Part shown: one piece after another, positions 12,846 to 25,204 of the stretch | Layout: each line of letters opens with the position of its first letter | Position numbering within the stretch: position 1 is the first letter of the stretch | Notes under the pieces: generated by a model | Told to the model about the DNA's origin: nothing | Databases searched by the model: none | The model's input: only the letters and a program-made list of their open reading frames with translations | From: Rhytidiadelphus loreus | Taxonomy: Eukaryota > Streptophyta > Bryopsida > Hypnales > Hylocomiaceae | DNA length: 64,000 nucleotides | Assembly: GCA_947034895.1 (NCBI GenBank) | Contig: OX344764.1 | Location: 49,953,348 to 50,017,347 of the forward strand | Direction of reading: 5' to 3' | Program-made: the position numbers and the translations under genes

Positions 12846-13428
12846 GACAAGTAGAATGATTGGTTTGTCTATTTGGCACTATTGAACTTTTTAGAATCTC
12901 TACATAAAGACATGTGTGGGAAAAAAGGATGAGCAACTAAGTTTTTATTGTTTTTGACAAAGTATGAATTTGTTCTAAATTTTTTAATTGTGATGCCCAA
13001 CTAGCTCCAAACGAGTCTCTAGACTACCTTCAAACCAACACTAGATGTCATAATGATCATCTTATTCACTTAAAGTAGTCACAATATTTTCTAACATGTC
13101 TACAACATGAAGGCCTTAAAAAGTCACTTTCTATGATGAATTTACATTCAAAAGGTCGAAGTTCCTATTGGAGTCACTAATCACTCCATCACCATCATCC
13201 AAGACATTGATTGTGGTGACTAAGTCAATCTAACCCTTAAAAGACATTGCAAGGTCCATGGACATTTTGAAGTCAAAATCTAAATTTTCATATAGTTCCT
13301 GATTTTAAATGATTTTAAAGTTTACCTAAGAAAATGTAGCACTAATAATCTACTTTTTGTTTCATTTTAATTTTTTTCAAAATGATTAAAATTGTAATTT
13401 TTGTGACACTTTGAAAGCTCTAAATACA

Positions 13429-14686
13429 TGTAAAGTTTTTAGTTGGATTTCATTTTGACATTTTTGGTGTATTTTTGGTGTTTTTTATTGGCTAATTGGA
13501 AACATAGTTACTTATTTTGTTGTCCAAAGTTGTGATTTGATGTGTTACTATTTGTGGGGCGTTTTTAGCGTGTGTAGTGCCAAGTCAAAGTAAGTGTGTT
13601 GGTGCGGTGAGTTGTCAATTAGTCCAATTGGGATTGTTAGTGGTCTAAATTGGATTTCTAGTTGGTAGCTTGTGTGTTCGAATTAGGTAATTTTGTTGTG
13701 TAGTTAGGTTGCTTAGTTGGAAAGTTGGTAGGTAATTGCTTGTGAGTCCCTATTAGTTTGGGAATTTTGATTTGATTTGCACCCACTTTGTGAATGGCAA
13801 GTGCCAATCTCAACCCTAAACGGTTGTGTAATTTCTTTGTTTTTGTGTATTATGTGATCATTGTGATGTGTGTTAGTGTGTGAAAATGAGTGGAATTTGA
13901 TGATGGATTTGGAGTAATGGAAACGCTAGTTGAAGGAAGTGTTATGTGGTAACAAACTTTTGATCAAGTGAATGAGGAAATTGTAATACTATATATTGTT
14001 ATCAAATGAATTTGATTAAATACAATGATATGTTTGACCTAATGGGTCCTTTTGTGATGTATATGGATGCTTGTGATTGTGAAATTGATTGAAGCAATGA
14101 AAGAATGAGCCATAAATCCAAATCAATTTTTATGTAAAAATAAGTAATTGCAATTGCTGAATTTTAATATGTGTGTGCAATATTGTTGTAGTGTGAATGA
14201 TGATTTTCAAGTTGGAGTGTTGAGTATTATTTGAATTAATTGAATTTTTTTGCTGAGTAGAGGCATGTGAAAATTGTGTGGTTATGTTTGTTGTATGAGT
14301 GAATTTTGATTAGGAGAATGGATAGTTTCAAATTAAGAATGATGTGTAGTGCCAATAAGGCTTAGGTGATCGAAGGAAATGATTTGTAGTTAATTCATGA
14401 GAGAAATGTGTCATTGATTTACATTAGTTCAAATTGGAAATGTTTAGGCTGAATGTTGTCTTATAAATAATTCCCAATTGGTTTAGTTTGTGAGTGAATA
14501 CAATTATTCCATCATTGTGTTTACTTGAGTATTTTCAAATGAGAAATTGTGTATTTTTAAGTTGTCTTATCTAGTTAAGAAATAAATCTATTAGCATAGA
14601 AATTTTCCTACTTGATTGTCTCCTTTGGAATGAACTTATTATACTAAATGGGTAATTTCCAATATGGTCATTATTCTCCTTCAACA
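13429..14686 (-). mobile_element. Solo LTR of the same family, minus orientation (1258 bp)
   Basis: The right boundary ends ATTCTCCTTCAACA, the reverse complement of the TGTTGAAGGAG start of the LTR at 51659. The next 40 bp inward also align (AACTTATTATACTAA). The left boundary starts TGTAAAG. A perfect 5-bp duplication, ATACA, flanks it (13424-13428 and 14687-14691). It is about 350 bp longer than the other copy, so the two LTRs differ by internal insertions or deletions. It contains no coding domain. Confidence 0.8.
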
Positions 14687-14691
14687 ATACA

Positions 14692-15499
14692 CCACTATTG
14701 ATCTTTTTCTATCAAATTTCTCTTGGTGTGAGCTCAAGGAGTACATCAATTATACCATGATGTTTTTCACTATTATTATCATTTTGCCTAAAAATTTCAC
14801 ACTATTTAAAGAAAATTTGTAGTTACTATGATTTTTACAAAGAAATTTCTTTAAAAAATCATATAAAACTCAATTACATATTTTTTATTATGAAAAAATG
14901 AGATTAAATTTTAGACATATGTTACTACATGTGAAAAATATCAAATTTTTGAAATGTATATTTTGATGTAGAAATCTAACAAAGTTTGGCCAAGCCTAGA
15001 CATGAAATCATCCAAGACATTGATTGTGGCCACTAACTCAACCTAATGTAGCCAAAATCTCATTTATTTAAAATTTTTTTGTCATCAATTGATGCAAGAT
15101 TCTAATGGATCATTCCCTAGGTGTTCGTGGAGGGGCCTTTAGCATGCCATGGGTTGATTTATCTTAAACAATTTCATCATTCTAATGAAGATATAACATT
15201 GTTTACTAATGAGGTGGAGGACCCTTTTCATCCTGGAAAAGGGGACTCCTCCAATGTACAAAATTGTCTTTTGTGTCTCCTTAACCAATTCTAATTGGAA
15301 GTTCTACTTTCAAAATCCAAATAATGCAATGTGTTGTGTTTTTCATTAATATTTTCTCTTTTTAAAATGCCTTATTAGATTAAAATTCCAGATTATTCTT
15401 ATATATATAATTAATAGTTCCAAGTAATAAAAATATGGGATTTATATTTGAACACAATTTAATAGGCTACATTCAGCTTAGACATGATGTTTGACCAAT
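14692..15499. other. AT-rich sequence with repeat fragments
   Basis: It holds a fragment shared with 13190 (ATCATCCAAGACATTGATTG at about 15007) and GATGCAAGATTC...ATTCCC, shared in inverted form with about 2960. No gene is seen. Confidence 0.45.
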
Positions 15500-16640
15500 T
15501 GGCAATGGATCTGGTCCTTAAAAGGTTAAAGGACATTTCAAGGCCCTTGGATATTTCTGCTTTGGAATAATTAAAATTGTAGATGTATTAATCAATGTGG
15601 TTCTTTGATTGGGTGGACTTATTGTATTTGTACTTGCACAAGGATCAAATATGTTGCATTAGTGCAATACAAATCAAGTTTCTTGGCTTACACAAAGGAG
15701 ATTGTTTGATCCAAAGGTTGGATCATGTGAAGCTTGGAGACATTGCCTCAGTAGAGAAGGTAGCAATGAACAGTAAGGTAGGAATACTGTAAATGCCCCC
15801 CCCTTCTCTAATGGCACAACAAAGTGTTCTAAAATTGACAATAGCTAGTTTTGTTGTTGATTTGAATACGATTCAATTTGCTGAAATTTGATCGGCTCAC
15901 ACTTGATTAGGAACAAGTTCCAAAGGTAGCCGTTTCAGTTGAAGCTATGAAACAAGAATGGGGTCCAAAAGAAGAATCCACATTCATATTCAATAAAATA
16001 TTCATTCTTGAAGAAAAAAATTCCCCCTTTTTTTTTGCAATCTTCCTCATCCTTATTTTTTGCACACACTCAGCTCAATTTTTGAATGAATTTCCTATAT
16101 CCTACAAGTTGAAATACTTATTCTAACCGTTTGTGGTATTCCTACTTTAAGGTAGGAACACCATAAACGGTTACCTTCCCTCTAATGGCAGAATAGGTTG
16201 TCTTGAAACCAACAATAGCTAGCTCTGAAAAAATCCTGAAAAGATTCGATTTCTTCAAATTTGATTGGATCACACTTGATTAGAAACAAATTCCAAAGGT
16301 AGCCGTTTCTAAGTGAACCTATGAAACCAGAATGGGTCCATATTGCCTAAATTGAGCTCAATTTCTCAAGAAATTTCTCATATCCTACATGTTGAAATGC
16401 TTATTTTAACCATTTATGGTGTTCCTACCTTTATATCCACATCCATCTTTCACAAGCAGAAACTCCCCCCCCCCTTGTCGTTTCCTTGCCCTACAGCGTT
16501 GACCGCACTCATTTATTTTTCGTTGTCGACCTACTCCATTACTCGTGCCCATGTCTCCTCCAAATTTCATCCAAGATTCTCTGGGCAGCCCTTCCGCATG
16601 TACGAAATTGTCCTTTCAAGGGTTTATAAACCCCTTCCCA
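15500..16640. repeat. Duplicated segment, copy I, interrupted by the TIR dimer
   Basis: The left part (15500-15766: GGAATAATTAAAATTGTAGATG ... GGTTGGATCATGTGAAGC) and the right part (16457-16640: CCTTGCCCTAC, CTCATTTATT, AAATTGTCCTTTCAAGG) both match the segment at 18575-19440 in the same order. The inserted dimer lies between them. The ORFs at 15595 and 16343 fall in this repeat and are not genes. Confidence 0.65.
15775..16431. mobile_element. Tandem dimer of a TIR element sharing its central terminus
   Basis: Unit A (15775-16148) starts AAGGTAGGAATACTG and ends CCGTTTGTGGTATTCCTACTT. Unit B (16149-16431) starts AAGGTAGGAACACCATAAAC and ends CATTTATGGTGTTCCTACCTT. The two units abut head-to-tail, so a perfect-looking inverted junction forms at 16124-16173. 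Shared interior landmarks are CACACTTGATTAGRAACAA and AAAGGTAGCCGTTTC. No clear duplication flanks the pair. Confidence 0.65.
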
Positions 16641-17144
16641 GCATGGAGAGGATCACTGGAGCCTGGAGAGGCCACCACTGCCGCCTAAGCTTAGTTTTAT
16701 ACAAAATGTTTCTCCAATGGATCGCCTTTCCTGCGCTGCCCCCAAATAATTGAATTACAACAAAAAACTGCTGAAGTGCTCAGTGAGAGAGAGACTGATG
16801 GACACCCTGAGTCCCTGACACCCTGACGTCCCCTCCCACCCTACCCTACCCTCTGATCCCGCAGATCGACAAAGCGCCAGTACGGCAAGTGCATGGCATA
16901 GAGCAGCAGCCGCAGGGATCCTGACTGGTGGAAGTCCTCGCACTCGCGCAAGGTCGGGGCACCGCACGCAGTTCCCAAGGCAGGTCTATCTCTCCCTCCC
17001 AGACGGACGGATCGAGGAGCAGGGCAGGCAGAGCAGGCAGGCATTCATTCCAGCCTGGAATTTTATTTCCAGAGAGGCACGCAAACAACAAATCAACAGC
17101 CAGCCAGCCAGTGGCACTCAATTCATACCATAAAAATTTATGAT

Positions 17145-17145
<1 letters not shown>

Positions 17146-17205
<60 letters not shown>
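17146..17205. repeat. Microsatellite (TA)n, about 60 bp
   Basis: An uninterrupted TA run in a GC-richer island. The YIYIYI frames on both strands come from it. Confidence 0.97.
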
Positions 17206-17208
<3 letters not shown>

Positions 17209-17379
17209 ACTGGAAGAAAGAAAACAAAAACAAAAGACTCAATATATCCGATCGACGCACGCAGGAGCCTTATCCAGGATCCGAATTATTGGAGCCACGA
17301 TGCCTGCAGCAATGCCTGCAAAAGGGCAGGGTCACTCAATGATGAGTCAGGTTCATTAATCGAAGGGCACGGCAAAAGC

Positions 17380-17905
<526 letters not shown>

Positions 17906-18820
17906 TGAGGATGAGTAAGCTTAGGAAATGAGTGAGCTGAGTGAGCCAGTACTGTGCCGTCGATCGCAAGGCAGGGCAGCAACAGCAGCTTCCACCACAA
18001 GGCGGAGTAGGCGATCGAGTGCGCCCCATTTGTCAAGCCTGGAGAGACTTCCTTCATAAAGGCTTCCGCCGGCCTTCCGGCCAGGAACACAACAGTTTTT
18101 TCTTACTTCTTTTTTTGGCACTACTAGAAACGTGAAGTTTCCTTTGCAGCGCAGTGACAATAACTGATTGCGGAACGGCAGGCCATGGTCTCAGCCCCCC
18201 CCCCATGCTCGGAAGGTACAGTATTGTGCTTTGCTAGATGCATGGGAGGGACTTATTAAGCTTAGGGCCTCCTGCCATGCCTCCACCTGTGAGAAAAAAT
18301 TGCAGAGGGGGGGAGCTTCAGGGTCCAAGTGAGCAATTGCACTGACATGTGGACCTTGTGGACCTTGTGTGGGTGGGGGAGAAGAAATTTGCGCAGGGTA
18401 TTTGATTCCCTCAAGATTGATCCATCTTGACCAATGTGTGTGGGGGGTTCCATTGATTTCAGTGAAATACGAACCCCTCCCTTTCCCACTCATCTAAGCT
18501 GGCATGAGAAATCGGTAGGATCTTCTTGTCTTTTAGTGCTTTTTCTACCCACTGATGGAGCATGGCAAGAGGTGCTTGTTAGTTTAACCCTTGAAAAGGC
18601 CGTTTTGAGCCCCTAGGGCATTCTTGCGTTGGAACAATCAAAATTGTGGATGCAGTAGTCAATGGTTCCTTGATTGGATGCACTTGTTGTAACTGTACCT
18701 GCAAAAGGATCACATTTTGTGCATTGGTGCAGTACAATTCAAATTTATTGATTTGTACATGGAAGATTATTGGATCCAGAGGTTGGATCATGTGTAGCCC
18801 GAAGACACTACCCGTGTACC

Positions 18821-19098
18821 CAACGACGCTAGCATGTGAGCCTACGAGCCTTGAGCCTAGATATAAGTAGATATTCTACAACTATTGAAAGTGTCTTTTA
18901 CATACATACTTATGATATAAGTACTCTATAACCATGGAAGGTGCTTATAACATAGGCACCTATAATATAAACATCATGTAACTAGAGAAGGTGCTTATAA
19001 TATAGGCACATATAATATATATATATATCCTATAACTATAGAAGGTGCCTATAATATAAGCACATATAATATAAATTTGCTATAACTATAGAAGGTGC

Positions 19099-19183
<85 letters not shown>

Positions 19184-19264
19184 TATAACTATAGAAGTTA
19201 CCTATAATATAGGTAACTATTTCATAGGAGCTTAAAATCCTAGGCTCACATACTAGCAACCGTG
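18821..19264. mobile_element. TIR element built of minisatellite units, copy 1 (444 bp)
   Basis: The ends are CAACGACGCTAGCATGTGAG and, reverse-complemented, CACGGTTGCTAGTATGTGAG, both continuing CCTA. Between them are tandem variants of a unit reading CTATAACTATAGAAGGTGCT then TATAATATAGGCAC, plus a (TA)n run at 19104-19181. The flanks CCCGTGTACC and TTTGTGTACC share seven of ten bases in register, a possible decayed 10-bp duplication (Mutator-like length). Confidence 0.65.
19104..19181. repeat. Microsatellite (TA)n, about 78 bp
   Basis: A pure TA run inside the minisatellite element at 18821-19264, probably expanded from the TATAATATA of its repeat unit. Confidence 0.95.
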
Positions 19265-19438
19265 TTTGTGTACCCGTGAGCAAAAATTCCCCTTGTTCCT
19301 TGCCCTACTAGGTTGACTACTCTCATTTATTAAGTTGCTAACCTACTCAATTACTCATGTCCATGTCCTAAATTTTTCATGCAAGATTCACAAGGTTGCC
19401 CTGCCAAGAACAAAATTGTCCTTCGAGGATTAACCCTC

Positions 19439-20377
19439 AACCCCTAAAGGACCAAGGCCTTTTTTCTGCCAGAAAACACTCAAAACTGCCATATCTATAG
19501 CAAGGAGTAAGAAAAATTGAAATTGTTTTATTTTCATATCTAACCGTAGGATCTTACACCCAACTAGTATGAGAGAGTCTGTAAAAAAAATTCAGAATTT
19601 TTGACCGCTCAGATTGAAAGATATCTGCGTTTAAAGTGGAAAAAACAAGTTTTTCAGCACATTGCGGGACTAGATTTTTTGACTTTGAACATTTTTAACT
19701 TAAAATTTTTGCACTACAGAGTTTTGAGCTTTAAATCTTTATAGTGTAGAATTGAGTTGAGAGTCTAGGTAAGAAAAAAAATTCAAAAAGAAATGAATTA
19801 TCATTCTTAAAAAAATTGTTAAGTAGAAGTAGCTATGAGATAGAAGGAAAATCTAAAATATTAATATATTTTAGATGGAATTAAAATTCACTAATCCCAA
19901 TGGTGAGATTGTTCTAGCAAGTAAATCAGACCATGCCAAAAAAAAAAATTTGAAAAATTTGAAAAATTGCCTTCAGAAATGAATCCTACAAGTTATTTTT
20001 TTTAAGAAGATGCTCTAATTGCCCGAACAACAAGAATGTCCATAACTTTCTCATAATATATCCAAATGAAATGAATCAAAGCTTTACAGATAGAAAAAAA
20101 TATAATCTATGAGAAAAAATAAAATAAAAAATAAAATAAAATTTTTTGTCTATTTTTTGGGGGTTGCCCGAGCTGCCCGCTGTCCCCTTGTTTGAGCTTA
20201 TTTGGTCATAACTATTGTTTCCGAGCACCGATTTCAAAAAACATTATATTCCCACAAAGATAATCAACTTTTCTACCTCCTAAAAAAATTTCAAAATATT
20301 AGGAGAAAATTTCAGCTCATAGGTACCTGCCCGAAAATGCATTTGTCCCCCGAAGGGACAATGGTCCTTTAGGGGTT
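19439..20377 (+). mobile_element. AACCCCTAAA-family TIR element, full copy (939 bp)
   Basis: The left end AACCCCTAAAGGACCAAGG and the reverse-complemented right end AACCCCTAAAGGACCATTG share 16 identical outer bases. The interior has the family landmarks: a GTAGGATCTTAC segment, GATTGAAAGATATC, and a right-hand part with GAGCTGCCCG and CATAACTA. It has no coding frames. Target duplication is unclear. Confidence 0.78.
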
Positions 20378-21440
20378 AAGCGACATTTTTTTGCCTCTTG
20401 GGTCTTCTATTGAGTGAATGACAAGAATTACGGGAATTGCTATGAAATGGATCATTCTAAAAATTGCATCGTTTCCCCCCTCCTCTTTGCAAAGCATTGA
20501 ATGTGGCTGCACTACTTTGAAATTTTCATCACCATAGTGAAAGCATTGCATATTAGGGAGGTGCTCAAGTAGGGGGGCGCTTCTTTGCAAGGCTGCTTGA
20601 GATGAGAGAGACGTTCAACTCACAATGGACTTGTGTGCAAAACTATTTGTCGCTTGCCTGCAAATACGGTTCTGTTACTTGCCCAATTTGAAATCTCTAT
20701 GGCACATTCCTCGGGTTGTCCCTCAAGGAATGAAAATTTTCCTTTAAAGGCTCTTTCAAGGATTAGGATGGATTGAAGTCATATAAGACAATTTTGTTCA
20801 TTGTAGAGGGCCCCTTTTCAAGTATGTGAAAGGAAACCCTTCTTCATTGGTAAACAATGTTATAGATCAAAATGGAGAACATCATGATTCACCGACCTCC
20901 CCTCCCCCCTCCCAAATTTCCAAAACTTTGATATGATATATGAACATGGATGTGTTATACAAAATATCAATACGGTAAGACATACATATATGGATATAGC
21001 TATGGGATATGGGATACGGTTGTTAATCCTATATCAATTGTAATCTAGCATGTTCAATAAAAATATACACATGGGGGATAATGAACAATTCATTTTAAAA
21101 TAATTCACTCACATATTAAGTGAGGAGGTGAGTGAACTCACTATCCCCTCAAAAAGGCAAACCTCCACGCAAAACAACCTCATTCAAACATGATTTACAA
21201 CCTCACCATTTCAGCATTTTTAACAATAAATTGATGATCAGTTTGGCTATCTTTGGGAATGCGCTTGGGGGTACACTAACGTTCCAAGTGATTCTGTAGA
21301 CGACGCTCGAAATCTCCAGCTGTGCCGATATCCAAAGTCTGACGGATAACGCTCGTTCAAGTTGGAGCTCTCCATGTGCCGAAGAACTTAGCAACCACCA
21401 GGATCCCTCGAGGCAGTGGTCCTGGCGTAACTTCTGATGT
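20378..21440. other. Mixed sequence with no gene identified
   Basis: It includes a stretch of CATATATGGATAT-type variants (20930-21060) related to 1.0-1.6 and 44.4 kb, and a GC-richer patch (21240-21440). The 63-codon minus frame in that patch (21203-21394) is not recognised. Confidence 0.4.
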
Positions 21441-21850
21441 GATTATCTCCACGAGTGCAAGCAAGGTTTTCAAATACTCATCCACGGAGGAATTTTCCTA
21501 ATCTTGGTGGTTTAACTTTTGGTCACACTTGATGAAGGGAAGGAAGGAGGCTTTGCATTGACAAAATCAATATGTAATTGTATCATATTTCCACAAGTGC
21601 AAACAAGCTTATCAAATACTCATTGTGGAGGAAATTTTTCCTCATCTTGGTGTTTTAAACTTTTGTTCGCACGTGATGAAGGAAAGGAGGCGTTGCATTG
21701 ACAAAATCTATATGAAATTGTACCATATTTCCACAAGTGCAAACAAGCTTGTGAAATACTCAAAATGGAGGAAATTTTTCCTCATCTTGGTGGTTTAACT
21801 TTTGTTCGCACGTGATGAAGCGAAGGAGGCTTTGCATTGACAAATCTACA
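21441..21850 (+). repeat. Three tandem units of about 140 bp
   Basis: The landmark CCACRAGTGCAARCAAG recurs at 21449, 21591 and 21731. Each is followed by AAATACTC, GGAGGAAWTTTTTCCT, TTAACTTTTG and GATGAAG, then GGAGGCTTTGCATTGACAAA. Units two and three are the most alike. The ORFs at 21519 and 21760 fall in the array. Confidence 0.85.
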
Positions 21851-22470
21851 GGTGGGAAATCAATCCAAAATGTTCTTCTATAGATCAGTTTTTGAAGAAT
21901 TCCATAAACAACAGCCAATGATGATACACAAGGAACATAATTCAGACACAAAAGAATACTTATTTTTTCTAATTTTCATATTGGGTTTCTTCAATGAAAG
22001 TTTGAATTGTAAGACTTTTCACTCAAGTTGTGATAAGAAATGATAGTGTACTTCTACACTTTCGCTTCTTTCACACACTACAAGATTTTCAATATGTATT
22101 GCCTAATCAATTTCCACCAAAGGTCCAAAGCAAGTGTCGTTAGTCGAGTACAATTGACCGTCCCTCTCTCCAAATCCTTATTTATTTTTATGATAGAGTG
22201 AATTGTTGTAAGAAATGACAAGTTTTATTTTCTTTACTTTTGCACATGAGAAGACTTACAATTTGCATCGCAGCAGCTCGGATAAGGAGTTAATGAGTTG
22301 CACGGGTGGGATAAACAATTCCTCCTCCCTCAAAGTCCGGCGCTAGTTCTCTGCAAATACCGACCATTTCTTGCGGTCATGCTACTGAATCGGTCCATTC
22401 AGAGCGAAGAAGAATGAATCTCACCGTTTTGGAAGCAGGGACACGACGGACCCCGGAATCAGAACCACTT

Positions 22471-22668
22471 GTTGGGCACATGGACCGAGTTGGACCTTTC
22501 TAATTTGATAAAAGAAAATAAGGAAAAAAAACAAAAACAAAAAACAAATCTCTGAGCCTCCCCAAAGTCTTGTTGGCACATGAACCGAGTTGCAAAGCCT
22601 TTTAATTTGAAAAGAATATAACAAAAAACAACAACAATCTCTAATAAGCCTCCCTAAAGTCTTGGTGT
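22471..22668 (+). repeat. Two tandem units of about 100 bp
   Basis: GGCACATGGACCGAGTTG at 22477 and GGCACATGAACCGAGTTG at 22574 begin two units. Each then reads through CCTTT, TAATTTGA, an A-rich stretch, AATCTCT and AGCCTCCC(C/T)AAAGTCTTG. Confidence 0.8.
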
Positions 22669-22669
22669 A

Positions 22670-23310
22670 CATTGGATGGATTAGGTGTGGCTTCACCAAT
22701 ATGATGAGGGATTTGTAACATTTGATTATTATGTGTTTTAGTGACTTTTGAGCACTACATGGATAAAGCCTCCCATAATGTAAGGTGAACTATCCCATTC
22801 TAGTCCAAACTCCCATTTTGAACATCTAGGGGAAAAGCCCCAATCCGCGTTGTTTACATTGGAAAACATAAATACAAATGAAGAAGTTAATTGCTTACTT
22901 CAAGAAGTTGATTACACAAAATGAGGCTAACATGTGTTTGGAATGGGTATAATCTATGCCTTAATTACACGTTTTCATCAATTCTCTCTTAGTTAACCTC
23001 AAATCAATGCAAATCAATTCATTTTGGCACTAGAAGTTAGTAGTTGGAACTGAGGTCATTGTGGACTAGATTGACCATGGGTTAAGTTGGGTTGGGTAGA
23101 ATCCCTACAATAGCTACTTTTCTGAAATGGGATGCCCAAGTCATCACCCTTCTATATTAATCCTAAACAAATTACATAAAGTCCGAAAATCATTTATTCA
23201 ATTGTAATGTTGTTTTCTTACCACTGAAGTTTATTCCCACATTTTCCAGATAGCACTACTGCACGAGTCATTCTGCCCATATTAGGGTTAGCTGCTTGTT
23301 TTGATTTCAG
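22670..23310. other. AT-rich sequence upstream of the possible exon
   Basis: Nothing recognisable except the acceptor-like TTGATTTCAG at its right edge. Confidence 0.4.
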
Positions 23311-23561
23311 GAGCTCCAGATCTACATTCCCTTTTCCTACCAGGGACTCTTTGGAGTTATTACCAGCTAGTCAAGAACTGTGACGATGATGCGCAAGTTG
23401 GGGTACACGTGATGGGCCATCCAGTTCTCTCGGCTGACTACAAAGAATTTTTTGGCTTTCAATTCACGTCACAGAGTTTGCGTCCCACTCACCCCCGGCA
23501 AGAAAGGATTATTGCGGCTGCAGCAGAATTTCTGGGCTCATTTGCAGCCCCGCCCGTGGAG
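23311..23561 (+). other. Possible orphan exon or gene remnant, product unknown
   Basis: An open stretch of 83 complete codons lies between an acceptor-like TTGATTTCAG and a donor-like GTGGAG|GTAAAT. The translation runs from APDLHSLFLPG to GSFAAPPVE, has a mixed non-repetitive composition and includes GVHVMGHPVLSADYKEFF. The base composition is richer in GC than the flanks. I recognise no family. No matching exon was found up- or downstream in either direction, so this may be a relic of a gene or an exon with distant partners. It could also be chance. Confidence 0.25.
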
Positions 23562-25054
23562 GTAAATGGCATGGTCGGACCGTCACTTTAGTCGGAGCTG
23601 GCTAGCTACAGTACAGTAGTGCAGCAAAGTCTTTCGGTAATTTAATAAGTGTCGAAAGCAAAAAACAACAATCATTCTCTTGGTCGAATTTCACACTACG
23701 ATGTTCCTCGTTGACTTCTTCCCGAAAAGCTGTGAAATCCGTACAGAGAGAAAGAATTTCTCGATCCGTCGTAGACACCAAAGCCTCCTCAGTACGGTAC
23801 TGCTCAGACATTATTTAGGAGGAACTCTTTTTTCTTTTTCTTTTTTTCATTTGGCACAAATTTGAAAAAATCTGCTGCAAGGAAGACGAGAAAAACGAGT
23901 GTCACCACGCAGGACTGGTTCAGTTAATTGGAAAAAGCCGATTTTGGCTAACAATCATATGTGACAGCAGTATCGAAGGGTTTTTGTTGGTGATGTTCCG
24001 AGGATGGTCGGGAGGGGAAACATTGTTCTTCGACATCCGCAAAACAGATGTTGCTCGTTTGGCTTATACTCTCCGAATTTCTAGGATTATCAGAATATAC
24101 TTTCCGGATTTCTAGGTTTGTCACTGTTAAACCCTAACTGAACCAGAGGATAAACATCTCGGCATTCCGGGGATTTGCAGTTTGACAATCGGATACACGT
24201 AAATCTGCCGCAATGTCTTTCAAATTCTAGACAACTGTTGTAGGAAATCAATCAATGCTTGTGACATTGCGTTTGGTTTGCTATCCTCGCCTGCCTGTCT
24301 TGTTTACAGCCCTGCGGCTTCAGGCGGTGACTTGAATACTGCTGTACTTTACCCTTTAAGCAACGGGCTTGCGCCTTTATTTCAAAGATGCATAATTGAG
24401 ATCCGCCGGCATGCACAGACGTGCAAATTTTGGTTGGGTTCCCGAAATGATGCACACCTCAGAGTTCACAGCGTCAAAATTGTAACCCACAGATCTATGA
24501 AATACATAGGTCTCGTAGTTCAGTCGGCCGACTGAAACTACAATGTCCAATTGCACTGAAATGAGCAATTTTAACGAATATAAGGTTCCAAATCCTCGTT
24601 TGAAGTAAACCATCTTAACTGTTATGCTATAAATCGGTTCAAGAAATTCCACCTCGAGAGAATTCTCTAGATACCATCACCAAATCTTCAAATACGTACC
24701 CAGTCTACCAACATGTAGAGTAACAACTGCTGAATGATTACAGGACAACAATAATTGACATTCAAAGAACGAGTGGCAAGCAGTGATCCCAAGGTTCAAG
24801 AAAGAAATATATAAAGAAAAGGCATCCCACATTCACTGATAAGCCGAAATTCATAGAACGGAGCGCTTCTGTTCCAAATTATGCGACAGCTTTTCTGCCA
24901 TGTTCACGTACATTCATACACTCTGGAAAATGAGTACATGAGTACCCTAAACCTCTGCCACGCAACTAGACCGAAATCTAGGCAATTAAGTTACATCCCT
25001 CGCAACTCCAGCCAGCCAGCAAGAAAACGGATTTCACTTCCTCTGTTTTACAAA
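23562..25054. other. GC-moderate 3' flank of the oxidase gene
   Basis: Frames on both strands (for example 24278-24535 and 24377-24652) overlap antisense to each other and match nothing I know. The region beyond the candidate polyadenylation signal appears to be unique, non-repeated sequence. Confidence 0.4.
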
Positions 25055-25060
25055 TTTATT
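25055..25060 (-). promoter_or_regulatory. Candidate polyadenylation signal AATAAA for the oxidase gene
   Basis: The plus strand reads TTTATT, i.e. AATAAA on the gene strand, 145 bp past the stop codon in an otherwise unremarkable 3' flank. The position suits a plant 3' UTR. Confidence 0.4.
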
Positions 25061-25204
25061 GACTCCCTACATGAGTCCCACCTGTACCAATCAATACCTA
25101 GCATCACAGACCTTGGTATCATCACGTCACGGAAGCAGAGCATGGACACCAAATTGCACGGGCCCATCACGCGAAAGAATGAATATCAACGTCCACATCC
25201 ACCG

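Larger units (their letters stand above)
18575..19440. repeat. Duplicated segment, copy II, interrupted by the minisatellite TIR element
   Basis: The left part (18575-18811: GGAACAATCAAAATTGTGGATG ... GGTTGGATCATGTGTAGC) and the right part (19281-19440: CCTTGCCCTAC, CTCATTTATTAAG, AAATTGTCCTTCGAGG) match copy I. Here the interruption is the element at 18821-19264, at almost the same point where copy I holds a different element. Confidence 0.65.

Noticed and set aside
16343..16753. 136-codon plus-strand frame
   Set aside because: It crosses the right end of the TIR dimer and the duplicated segment. The related copy at 19.3 kb does not keep the frame open.
21441..21850. Regularly spaced repeats resembling a CRISPR array
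   Set aside because: The whole 140-bp unit is repeated with no unique spacers, and the context is a plant nuclear genome.
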